A stretch of 35,147 nucleotides of DNA from DATKZH01 sp964505295 (GTDB lineage Bacteria > Planctomycetota > Planctomycetia > Pirellulales > Thermoguttaceae), in NCBI GenBank assembly GCA_964505295.1, contig CAZDHR010000018.1, positions 1 to 35,147 on the forward strand, in the 5' to 3' direction. Both the position numbers and the translations under genes were made by a program. Under the pieces are notes generated by a model, which was not told the origin of the DNA, did not search any database, and saw only the letters and a program-made list of their open reading frames with translations. Below are positions 8,410-20,400 of this stretch, one piece after another; the first letter of the stretch is position 1, and each line of letters starts with the position of its first letter.

Positions 8410-11400
8410 CTAACGGCTCCGCCGCGACGACGACGGCTTGTTGAGGATCTGCTCCAGCGCCCGTTGGACGCGCGAGGGGTTGATCTTTTCGAGCGGGATG
8501 ATCTTGACGCGGCGGGCCGGGTTCATGCCGGCCTCTTCGTCGAGCTTTTCGGCCAGGTCGATGATCTCGTCCAGAAGCGGCGAGGTGGCCATCACGACCA
8601 GCGAGTTGGTCCCTTCGTCGACGGCCACTTGGGGCGCCGAAAGCACGGAGGTCGTGGTCCGCCCGCCGCGGCTGCGGCTCGTGGGCGGGCTGAGCTGCGA
8701 TTTGAACACGCTCTGAACCACCTCGGCGATCTGCTCCGCGTCGACGTTCTTGATGGGGATCAACTGCGGCTTCTGGCCGGCCAGCGCGTCGGGCACCTCG
8801 TCGGAATCGAGGACGGTGAGCAGGCTTTCCACCGTCTCGCGATCGATCCGGCTGCCCTGGACCAGGATCGTGTTCATCCGCTCGTCCGGCACGATGATCA
8901 CCGAGCCGGTCCCCCTGCGGAAGCCGTATGGGCTGGAGCGGAACAGGTCTTCGAGCTTCTCGGCCACGGCCGCCGCGCTGGAGTGTTTCAGCTCGAAGAC
9001 GCTGATGTTGCGGCCGACCGTGTTGGTCGAGGGCAGCAAGGTCCGCAGGAGTTGCTCGAACTGGTCGAGGGCCTCCGGATCGTCGGACACGAGCGTGACG
9101 CTTCCCTCCCCCATCACGATATACAAGGGCGGGGGCGAGTCGGCTGGCGGCTCGGCGGGGGGGGATTGCTCGGACACCTCCGCCCCTTTCTGCCCGGCTG
9201 CCTTTGGCTTCGGTTGCTCTTTGGGCGGCGGGGCACTCTGGTCGGCCTCGGTGGGGCTGCCCAACTCGAACTGGACAAAGATCTCCCACGGGTCGAGAAA
9301 CGCCGATTCGCCCGAGGACGACTTGGTCGGCTTCTCGGCGGGCGGGGTTTCTTTGGGCGCCGGCTCGGCCGGCTTCTGCGCGGGTGGAGTCTCTTTGGGC
9401 GCCGGCTCCGCCGGCTTCTCGGCGGGCGGGGTTTCTTTGGATGCAGGCTCTTGGGGTTTTTCGGCCGGTTCGCCCTTGGACGTCTCCTTCAGGGCTTTCT
9501 TGACCGCCTCGTGGTCGGCGGGCTTAGCCACCACGACGAGCTGGTTCGGCTGATCGCCTGCGCTGAGCTTGGCGGCGGGGAACTTCTCCTTCAGGGCCTC
9601 GATGGCCTCGGCGGCCGTGCCCGAGGAGAGCGTGTAGGTCGCTTCGGTCGGGGCCGGTTCAGCGGGAGCTCCCTTGGGGGCCGACTCCGCCGGCTTGGCT
9701 TCCGCGGGCTTGGCTGCCGGCTCAGGTTTGGGTTCGGCGGGGGCTTCTTTCGCCGCTTCTGGTTTTGGCTTGGCCTCGGCCGGGGGAGCTTCCNNNNNNN
9801 NNNNNNNNNNNNNNNNNNNNNNNNNNNNNNNNNNNNNNNNNNNNNNNNNNNNNNNNNNNNNNNNNNNNNNNNNNNNNNNNNNNNNNNNNNNNNTTCGGAG
9901 CCGGCTCGGCCGGTTTGGCTTCTGCGGGCATGGCCTCTTCCGGCTTGGCTGCCGGCTCGGGCTTCGGCTCGGCAGGGGCTTGTTTCGGGGCCTCTGGTTT
10001 TGGCTTGGCCTCGGCCGGGGGAGCTTCCTTCGGAGCCGGCTCGGCCGGTTTGGCTTCTGCGGGCATGGCCTCTTCCGGCTTGGTGGTCGGCTCGGGCTTC
10101 GGCTCGGCAGGGGCTTCTTTCGGGGCCTCTGGTTTCGGCTTGGCTTCGGCTGGCGGGGCTTCCTTTGGCGCGGGTTCCACCGGCATGGCTTCTGCGGGCT
10201 TGGCTGCCGGCTCGGGTTCGGGCTCGGCGGGGGCCGCTTTCGGGGCCTCGGGTTTGGGTTGGGGTTCCCCGGGGGCCGGCAGGGCGGCGGACGGCGTGAC
10301 GACGCGGATCTCGTTCTCGCGCAGCTTGGGCCAGATCCGCTGGATCTCGGCGATCGCGCCTTCGAGGTCGCCGCGGAACCGGATGACCCGCATCGAGCGG
10401 GTGCTGCGGTCGCCGAGCAGTTGCAGCTTGGTCTCGCCCATCTTGATCAACAGTTGGCGGATTTGCTGGTGCTGCTCCGGATTCGCCCGGATGAAGACCT
10501 GCTGGGTGATCGGGTCGATATCGACCTGCGGCGCGCCGTAGAAGCCCTCTTCCTCGAACTCGGCGGCGATCGCCATCTCTGCCGAGACGGGGTCGACGTA
10601 CTCCAGGTCGTAGATTTCCAGTTCGGGCTCTTCGCGGCGGAGTTGCTCGAGGGTTTCGCGGATCAGCTCGTGGTGATCGGGCCGGGCGATGGCCACCAGT
10701 TGGTTGCTCCAAGAATCGAGCGACAGGTCGACCTTGGCGCCGCGCTTTTCGAGCAGGGTATCGAGGATCTCCATTGCCGAGGTCGTATCGATGTTTTTCA
10801 TCGAGTAGAGCTCAAGCACGTTGGACGCGTCGAGCAGGACTCCCTTTGCCACTTCCTGGATGAGCTGGTCGATCTTGTCGTGCTTCAGCGGCGAGGCGAT
10901 GGCGATGATGGCGTCGTTGGCCTGATCGACGTTGAGCTGGACCGTGGGATCCCGCCGGAACAACGCATAAAGCGAACTGTAGATGTTACCCACGTCGCCG
11001 CTTTCGACCCGGTGAATACGGAGCACGGGCTGCTGACCTTTCACGTCTTCGCGTTCCATCTCGTCGATCGTCGCCTGGATCTTCTCATGATCCTCCGGCA
11101 GCGCGCTGGCCACGATGCTTTGGGTGTTTTGATCCAACGCGAGCCGGGCCGAGGGCACCAGCGACTGGAGCACGCTGAGGGCCGTCGCGGGATCGGCCAA
11201 CTGGAAGCGGTAGACCTGGGAGGTCGTCTCCTGGGTGCCTTCCAGGCCCTCGATGAACTCCTCGATCGTCTTGTTGATGGCCTCGTGGTGTTTGGCGTCG
11301 GCCCAGACGATGAGGCTGTTTCGCTCGGAGTCGACGACGAACTGCGCGTGGTCTTTGAGCTCGGGCTCCAAGACCTGCACAAGGGACTCGGCGTCGCCGG

Positions 11401-14400
11401 CCTTAATGGGATAGACGGAGATGATGCGTTTTCCCTCAAGCCAGCTATCGGCCTCGAACTGCTCGACGGCGGCCTGGATCACCTCGTGGTCTTCGGGGCG
11501 TGCCCAGGCGATCAGTTTTCCGGGATCGTCGCCCACGGCCAGCTCCGCTTCCGGCACGGCGGCCTGGAGCAACCGCATCGCGTTGTCGGCGCCGGTGGCC
11601 TCGACATCGTAGAGGACCACGCGGGGCCGGGTTTCGGGCGGCTCTTCCTGGGACATCTTTTCCACCGCGTCGGCGATGATCTCGTGGTCGGCGGGCCGGG
11701 CCCAGGCGATGAGTTGGCGGGCGTCGGTGCCGACGGTGAGCTGGGCGTCGGGCACGGCCTCTCGGAGGATCTCCACGCCCCGGGACGCATCGACGGTCTT
11801 CAGCGTGTAGACCACCACCCGCGGAGCGGTCTCCGCCGGCTCCTCCTTCGACATCGCCTCGACCGCCCTCTCGATGATCTCGTGATCGCGGGGCCGCGCC
11901 CAGGCGATCAGGCGGCGGGGGTCCGTGCCGACGGAGAACTCGGCGTCGGGGACGGCCGAGCTCAAGAATTGGATGGCGTCCTGCGCGTCGGTCGTCTCTA
12001 GGGTGTACACCTCGACCTTGGACGCCAGCTCCTCGGGACCTTTCTCGACCATCTTCTCGACGATCTCTTGGATGATCTCGTGGTCGGCCGGCCGGGCCCA
12101 GGCGATCAACTGGTGCGGCTCGGCACCGATGCTCAGCCGGGCCTGGGGCACGGCGGTGCGCAGCACCCGCATCGCCTCGGCCGCGTCGGCCGCTTCCAGC
12201 GTATACACCTTGGCGCTGGGCTCGGTTTCGGGCGACGGCTCCCGGTCGAGTTCCTTCAGAAGCTCTTCGACCTTCTTGTGCTCGTCCGGCCGGGCCCAGG
12301 CAACCACCTGGTTCTCGTCCGCGCCGGGGCTGAGCGACGCGTCGGGCACGGCGGAACGGAGGGCCTGGATCGCGCTGGTGGCCGTAGCGTACTTCAGGTC
12401 GTACGCGACCGCCTTGCGGGCCAGCTCGGGCGGCTCTTCAACGAGCTGCTTGACCAGCTCGGCGATCAGCTCGTGGTCCTTGGGGCGGGCCCAGGCGACG
12501 ATCTGCGCCGGCTCGGCGCCGGGGCTGAACTTCGCGTCCGGGACCGTCTGCATCAGGAACCGGGTGGCGAACATCGCGCTGCGCGAATCGAGCCCTTCCA
12601 GGGAGTAGATTCTCGCCGTGGCGGCCGTCTCCGCCGGTCCTTCTCGATCGATCTTCTCCAGGATACGGACGATCTTCTCTTGATCCGACTGCCGTGCCCA
12701 GGCGACCAACTGGCTCGGCTCGGCGCCGGCGCTGAGGTCGGCCATCGGCACCGCCTGACGCAAGAGCATCATGGCCTCGGTGGCCGTGATCACTTGGAGA
12801 TCGTAGACCACCGCCTGGCGGGCCAGCTCGGGCGGCTCCTCGTTGAGCTGTTGGACAAGCTGGTCGAGAAGTTCGTGGTCCTTCGGCGTGGCAAAGGCGA
12901 TCAGCCGGCTCCCATCAGCGCTCAGCGTAATCTCCGCCTCGGGAACGGCCTGTTGGAGGAAACGCAAAGCGTAGTAGGCCCTCTGCGGTGTCATGTCTTC
13001 CAGCGGATAGACGACGGGCCGGGCCACTTTGTCGGCCGGGCCCTCGACGTCGATCTGCTGGAGCGCCCGCTCGATGATCTCGTGGTCCTTCGGCCGGGCC
13101 CAGGCGATCAACTGGTTGGCCTCCGAGCCCTCGTTGAACGAGGCGTCGGGCACGGCCTGCTGGAGGATCTCGATTGCCGTGGCGGCCTTGACGACCTCCA
13201 GCGTATACACCACCGCGCTAGAGGCCGCGTCGGCCGGCTCTTCGACGTCGATCTCCTCGAGGATTCGCTCGATCATCACGTGATCGGCCGGCCGGGCCAG
13301 CGCGGTCAGCTTCTGCGAGCCCTCGTCGGTCGTGAAGCTCGCGCTGGGCACCGCCTCTTCGAGGGTCTCCATGGCGCTATCGGGGCTGATCGACTTCAGG
13401 GCGTAGACGACGGCCCGGGTGGTCGTCTCCGGCGACGGCTCGACGTCGATCTCCTTGAGCGTGCCGGCGATGACTTCGTGCTCCGCCGGGCGAGCAAAAG
13501 CGATCAACTGCTGCGGGTCTTCCCCGGTGCTGAAGTCGGCCCCGCGTGCCACCTCCTCGAGAAATCGCGTCGCTTTCTCGGCGGTAATCCACTTCAGCGC
13601 ATAGACAACCGTCTTTCGGGCGAGCTCGGGCGGCTCGTGGAGCACCTGCTCGATCAGCTCCGCGATCCGCTCGTGATCTCTCGGTCGGGCCCAGGCGATC
13701 AGTTGGCTGGAGTCGGAGTTGAGCGTCAGGGTTGCCTCGGGGACTGCGTCCCGAATGAAGATAAGCGCGTAGTACGCCCTGCGCGACTCCATGCCCGTCA
13801 GCGGATAGGCGACCACTTTGACCGCCGCGTCGGCCGGTCCTTCCACGTCGATCTCGTCCAGGGCCTTTTGGATCTTCTCATGGTCGGCCGGCCGGGCCCA
13901 GGCGATCAACTGGTTCGCCTCGGTCCCTTCGTTGAACAGGGCATCGGGGACGGCCGACTCGAGCACTTGGATGGCCGTGCTCGGGTCCATCCATTCGAGC
14001 GTGTAGACGACCGCGCTGGAGGCCGCGTCGGCAGGCTCCTCGACGTCGATCTCTTTGAGGATCCGCTCAATCATCTCGTGATCGGCCGGCCGGGCGACCG
14101 CCGTCAGCTTCTGCGAGCCCTCGTCGGTGGTGAACGTCGCGTCGGGAATCGTCTGCTGAAGGGTCTGGATCGCGCTGTCGGGGCTGATGGACTCGAGCGT
14201 GTACACCAGTGCCTGCGGCGTCAGCTCCGGCACCTTCTTGGTCAGCTCCTTGACGAGTTGGGCAATCTCCTCGTGGTCCTTCGGCCGGGCCCAAACGACG
14301 AGTTGCTGCGGATCGGCGCCGATGGTGAAGTTGGCGTTGGGGACGGCGTCGCGGAGGAATCGCATCGTGTAATACGAGAAACGCGAATCCATTCCTTCCA

Positions 14401-17400
14401 GCGCATACACTATCGGGACGGCGTCTTCCGGCCCTTTGACGTCGACCTTCTGGAGCGTCTTGCGGATCAGCTCGTGGTCCCTCGACCGGGCCAGCGCGAT
14501 GAACTGATCCGGCTCGGCGCCGGCCGAAAGCTGGGCCTCGGGCACGGCTTGTCCGACAATCTGCATCGCCGTCGACATGGTGATCGATTCGACGGTGTAG
14601 ACTTCGGGCGTGCGGGCCATTTCCTCATCGGTCGCCGCGGCGGCCATCTGGTCGACCATTTCCTGGATGATTTTGTGGTCGGCGGGGCGGGCCCAAACGA
14701 CGAGCTGTTGTGGGTCGGTGCCCAGGGTGATTCGGGCTTGCGGGATCGAAGTCCGGAGGACCTGCAAGGCGCTGGCCGCAGTGATGCCCTCCAGCGTATA
14801 GACCTGCGCACGAGAGGTGGTTTCGGCCGGCGCCTCGATGTCGATCTTCTCCAGCACGTTCTCGATCACCTCATGGTCGGAAGGCCGCGCCCAGGCGATC
14901 AGCGTTTGCGGGTCCTCGCCGGCGTTGAAATCGGCCTCGGGAACGGCCGTCTGGAGGACCGCCATGGCGCTTTGCGCGGTGATCGACTTGAGGCCGTAGA
15001 CCACGGCCCTGAGGGCCTTCTCCGGCGGCGCCTTCTTGATCAGTTGCTCGACTAACTGATCGATCCGGTCGTGATCCTTGGGCGACGCCCACGCGACCAC
15101 CTGGCCCGGCTCCACCCCCATGGTGAAACGGGCACTGGGGATCGCGCTTCCGAGAAACTGGAGTGCCAGCGAAGCGGTCCTGGTATCGAGCCCTTCCAGG
15201 GTGTAAACCTCTACCCTCGACGTGGTCTCGGCCGGCGACTCGACGTCAATATCTTCCAAAATGCCCGCGATCGTCTCGTGATCCCTCGCCGTGGCCAACG
15301 CCGTGAGCTTTTGCGGATCGGTCGTGTCGGTGGTCAGCGTGGCGNNNNNNNNNNNNNNNNNNNNNNNNNNNNNNNNNNNNNNNNNNNNNNNNNNNNNNNN
15401 NNNNNNNNNNNNNNNNNNNNNNNNNNNNNNNNNNNNNNNNNNNNTCCAGCGTGTAGACGACGACCGTCGCGTCCTCCGGGCCCTCCACGTCGATCTGCTC
15501 CAGGGTCTTCTGGATCAACTCGTGCTCCCTGGCACTCCCCCAGGCGACTATCTGATCCGTTTCCGCGCCCACGGTGAGCTGCGCCTGCGGCACGACCATC
15601 CGGAGCAGCGACATCGCCGTGCTCGCGTCGAGCGCGTCCAGCGTGTAAACGACCATTTGCCGGCCCGCCTCCGCCTCCTCGGCCGCCGACGCGATCTCGT
15701 CGACGATCTGGCCGATCCGCTCGTGGTCGGCCGGACGCGCCCAGACGACCATCTGTTGCGGGTCGCTCCCCAGGCTTACGCTCGCCTGGGGCACCTGCAC
15801 CCGCAAGATGGCCGACGCCGCCGACGCCGTCATCCCTTCGACCGTGTACACCTGCACCGTGGAAGCCGTCTCGGCCGGCGACTCGACGTCGATGTCCTCC
15901 AGGATGCTGGCGATCATTTCGTGGTCGGTCCGCGTGGCCAACGCCGTGAGCTTTTGCGGATCGGTCGTGTCGGTGGTCAGCGTGGCGTTGGGCACCGCGC
16001 CGCGGAGCACCTGGTTGGCGCTGGAAGACGTTATGTGCTTCAGGTTGTACACCACCGCCTTCGGCGCCTTCTCCGGCGGCGGACCGGCCGTCAACTGCTC
16101 GATCAGCTCGGCGATCTCCTCGTGGTCCTTCGGCCGCGCCCAAACCACCAACTGGCTCGGGTCCATCCCGGCCACAAACCGGGCCTCCCGGAACGTGCTC
16201 TCCAGAAAACGGGTCACGTAGTAGCTGCTGCTCCGCGAAGTCATCCCCTCCAGCGTGTAGACGACGACCGTCGCGTCCTCCGGGCCCTCCACGTCGATCT
16301 GCTTGAGCGTGGTGGTGATCCGGTCGTGATCCTTCGGCCGCGCCCAGGCGATCAACTGGTCGGGCTGCGAGCCCTGCGATAGCTGCGCCTGGGGCACGAC
16401 TTGCCGCAGGAAGCTCATTGCGGTGGTGGCCGTCATCGCCTCGAGCGTGTAGACCTGGGCGAACCGGGCCGCCTCGCCTTCGCCGGCCGCCGCCGCCACT
16501 TGATCGACCATCTGTTGAATCTGCTCGTGATCGGCTGGTCGGGCCCAAACGACGAGCTGCTGCGGATCGCTACCCAGCGACACTTGTGCCGAGGGCACCA
16601 ACGTGCTGAGCGCCTGCATCGCGTAACTGGCCGTCATTCCTTCGATCGTGTAGATCCTTAACGCAAACGTCGTTTTCGCCGTGCCTTGCACGTCGATCTC
16701 CTGGAGCACGCGAGCGATCGTCTCGTGCTCGGACGGCCGTGCCCAAACCGTCATCTTCTGCGGGTCGGTGCTATCCGCCGTGAAGCTCGCCTGCGGCACC
16801 GCCTTCTGGAGCACTTGCGTGGCAGCCGACGCGGTGATCGATTCCAGGTTGTACACCACCGCGCCCGGGGCCTTGTCGAGCGGCGGCTCCTGGGTGAGCT
16901 CCTCGATCAGCTTGGCGATCTCTTCGTGGTCCTTCGGCTTCGCCCAGGCGATCAACTGCGTGGGCTCGATGCCCTGCACGAATCGGGCGTCGGGAACGGC
17001 GCCGGCCAGGAAGAGACGCACGTAGTACGCATTCGACGCGCTCACGCCTTCCAGCGTGTACATGACCGGCTCGGCCTCCTCGGGGACCTCGACGTCGATC
17101 TGCTTCAGGGTGCCCTGGATGAGGTCGTGCTCTTTCCGGCTGGCCAGGGCGACGAGTTGATCCGTCTCCGCGCCCGGGGTGAGTTGCGCCTGGGGCACGA
17201 CCATACGGAGCAGCGACATGGCCGTCGTCGCGTCGAGCGCCTCCAGCGTGTAGACGACCATCTGTTGGCCGGCCTCCGCCTCCTCGGCCGCGGCGGCAAT
17301 CCCGTCGACGATTTGCCGAATCCGCTCTTGCTCGGGCGGGCGGGCCCAGACGACAAGCTGTCGCGGATCGCCGCCCAGACTGATCCGCGCTTGCGGAACC

Positions 17401-20400
17401 TGTGCCTGCAATACGGTCATCGCCGCCGAGGCGGTCATCCCCTCGATCGTGTAGATCTTGATCGTCGAAACGGTCTCGGGGCCTTCCGCGTCGATTTCTT
17501 TCAAGATGCCGGCGATCGTCTCGTGCTCGCTCGGCCGCGCCCAGACGTTCAGCTTCTGCGGGTCGTTCGGATCGGCGGTGACCTTGGCCTGCGGCACGGC
17601 CGTGGTGATTATCTGCATTGCGTTGGTCGCCGTCGTGGATTGGAGCGTGTAGACGGCCACCTTCGGGGCCTTCTCGGGTGGGGCCTCCTTGGTTAGCTGC
17701 TCGACGAGCTGCGCGATCTCGTCGTGATCTTTCGGCTTGGCCCAGGCCACCAGTTGACCCGGCTCCACCCCTTGCACGAACCGCGCTTCCGGGACCGCCG
17801 TGGTGAGGAAGTTGAGCACGTAGTACGCGGCGCTCGTGCTCATCCCTTCCAGCGTGTAGACAACGACCTCGGTGTCCTCGGCCCCTTCCACGTCGATCGA
17901 CTTGAGCGTCGTGGCGATCTTCTCGTGGTCGGCCGGTCTTGCCCAGGCGATCAACTGGTCGGGCTCTGAGCCGGGCGAGAGCTGGGCCTGCGGCACCACT
18001 TGCTGGAGGAAGCTCATCGCCGCCGTCGCGGTGAGCGAATCGAGCGTGTAGACCTGGGCCGTTCGAGCGGCTTCGCCCTCGGTGGCCGCCGCCGCGATCT
18101 CGTCGACCAACTGCCCGATCCGCTCGTGATCGGCCGGCCGCGCCCAGACGACCATCTGCTGCGGGTCGGTCCCCAGGCTCACCCTCGCTTGGGGCACCTG
18201 CGTGCTGAGAATCGTCGTCACCGCCGACGCCGTCATTCCCTCGACCGTATAGACTTTCACCGTGGAAGTCGGCGCCGCCCCTTCGGCGTCGATCTCCTTC
18301 AAGACGGCGGCGATCGTTTCGTGCTCGGACGGTCGGGCCCAGATAGTCAGCTTCTGGGGTGCGTCTGGGTCGAGGGTCACGTTGGCCTGCGGCACGGCCG
18401 TGGTGATTATCTGCATCGCGTTGGTTGCCGTCGTGGATTGGAGCGTATAGACGACGATTCTGCGGGCCTTTTCGGGCACTTCTTGCGTCAGTTGATCGAC
18501 CAGGCCGGCGATCTGCTCGTGGACCTCCGGCGTCGCCCAGGCCACGAGTTGGTTTTCCTCAGCACCGACGGCGAACCGTGCCTCCGGGACCGTTTCGGCC
18601 AGGAAGCGGGACGCGTAGATGGTTCCCATTCGGCTCATGCCCTCGAGCGTGTAGATAACCGCCTTGGCGTCTTTGGCCTTGGCGCTTTCCACGTCGACGG
18701 CGGCGAGCGTGCTCTTGATCACGTCGTGGTCGCGGGGAGTGGCCCAGGCGACCACCTGATCGGTGTCGGCTCCGGGAGTGATCTTGGCTTGCGGCGCGGC
18801 CAGTTGGAGGACTTGGATCGCACTGGCCGCGTCGATGGCCTTCAGACTATAGAGGGCCGCCGTGGGCGCGATGCCCGCGGGGGCCTTGGCCGACATCTGC
18901 TCGATCATGGCGGCGATCTTGCGGTGGTCGGCCTTTCGTCCCCACGCCAAGATGGTGCGCGAGGCGGTGTCGGTGATGAACTTCACGTCGGGCACCTGCT
19001 CCTGGAGCATCTGGATCGCCAGGGAGGGGTCGACGTTGGGAACCGGATACGCGGCGAACTCCTCCTCCAACTCGTCCGGCACGCCGGCGTCCATCTGGTC
19101 GATCGCCGCTTGGATCGTTTCGTGCTCGGCCGGGCTGGTCCAGATCATCAGCCGCCGCGTCTTCGCGTCGAGGATGAACTCGGTGTCGGGGAACAGCCGC
19201 TCGAGCACCGTGAGCACGCTTTGCGGATCGGCCGACTTGATCGTATAGACGCCGAGGCGGAACTGACCGTCGCGCGCCGCGCCGCCGGTGATCTCCTGGA
19301 TAATCTCGGCAATGACCAGGTGCTGGGTCGGCTTGGCCCAGACGGCCAACTCGCCGGGTTTGCCGTCGGGGATGATCTGCGCGCCCGGTAGCTCTTCGGT
19401 CAGCGTGGGTAGGAGGGCCTCGAACCGCTTCCGTTGCGACGGAGTGACCGGGTAGACGGCCAGCTTGCCCGGCTCTTCCGGCGGGGTCTTGGCCTCGAAC
19501 TCCTCCAGCGTCGACTTGATGACCTCGTGGTCGGCCGGCGTGGCCACGGCCATCAGCCGATCGTTCTCCGCGTCGAGCGTGATCTGCGCTTTGGGAACCA
19601 ACGGCTGGAGGGTGGCGACCAGGCCGTCGGTCGGCTCGCGCGACAGGAGGTGGAACCGCAACACCGGGGTATTCGGCCCTAGCTTCTCCGGCTGCAACTG
19701 ATCGAGCGTCGCCCGGATCGTCGCCTGGTCCTCCGGGATGGCCAGCGCCACGAGGCTGCCCGATTGAGCGTCGACGGTCAACTGGGCGTCGGGGAGCAGG
19801 CCTTGAAGCAACATGAGCGTGGAAGTCGGATCGGCCTTGGTCAGCGGGTAGACCTCCACCTGGGGCGTGGTCTCGGGTGTCCCGCCGCCCCGGCCCAGGC
19901 TTTGCATGGCCCCGCGGATGATCTCGTGCTCTTCGGGCGTGCCCCAGGCGATGAGTTTCCGGCCCTTGGCGTCGACCGTCAGCTTGGCGCCCGGCACCAA
20001 CGGCTGGAGCGTGGTCGTGAACGTGCTCGCGGCAACCGACGTCCCGGCCCCGAAGATCGGATAGGTCTCGAACCGCGGCTGGTTTTCCGGCGCTTCGGTC
20101 TCGATCTTGTCGACCGTCGCATGAATCGTCTCCTGGTCGGCCGGAACCGCCAGCGCGACGAGGCTCCGCGACTGCGAATCGACGGTGAGCTGGGCATCCG
20201 GCAGCAAGCTCTGCAACAGGGCAAGCACGGAATTCGGATCGGCCTTGGTTAGACGATACACTTCGAGCTTGGGCATTGTCTCCGAGGCGCCTCCGCCACG
20301 GCCCATGCTCTCCACCGCCTTGCGGATGACTTCCTGTTCGTCGGGCGTGCCGAACGCGACGAGCTTCTTGCCTTTCACGTCGACCGTCAGCTTGGCCTGG

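Noticed and set aside
15246..15298. Reading the giant locus as two or three separate genes or a frameshifted pseudogene
   Set aside because: The frame changes coincide exactly with the two 100-N runs, and repeat copies predict gap lengths that restore one frame. No stop codon lies in the known sequence between 25466 and 8412.
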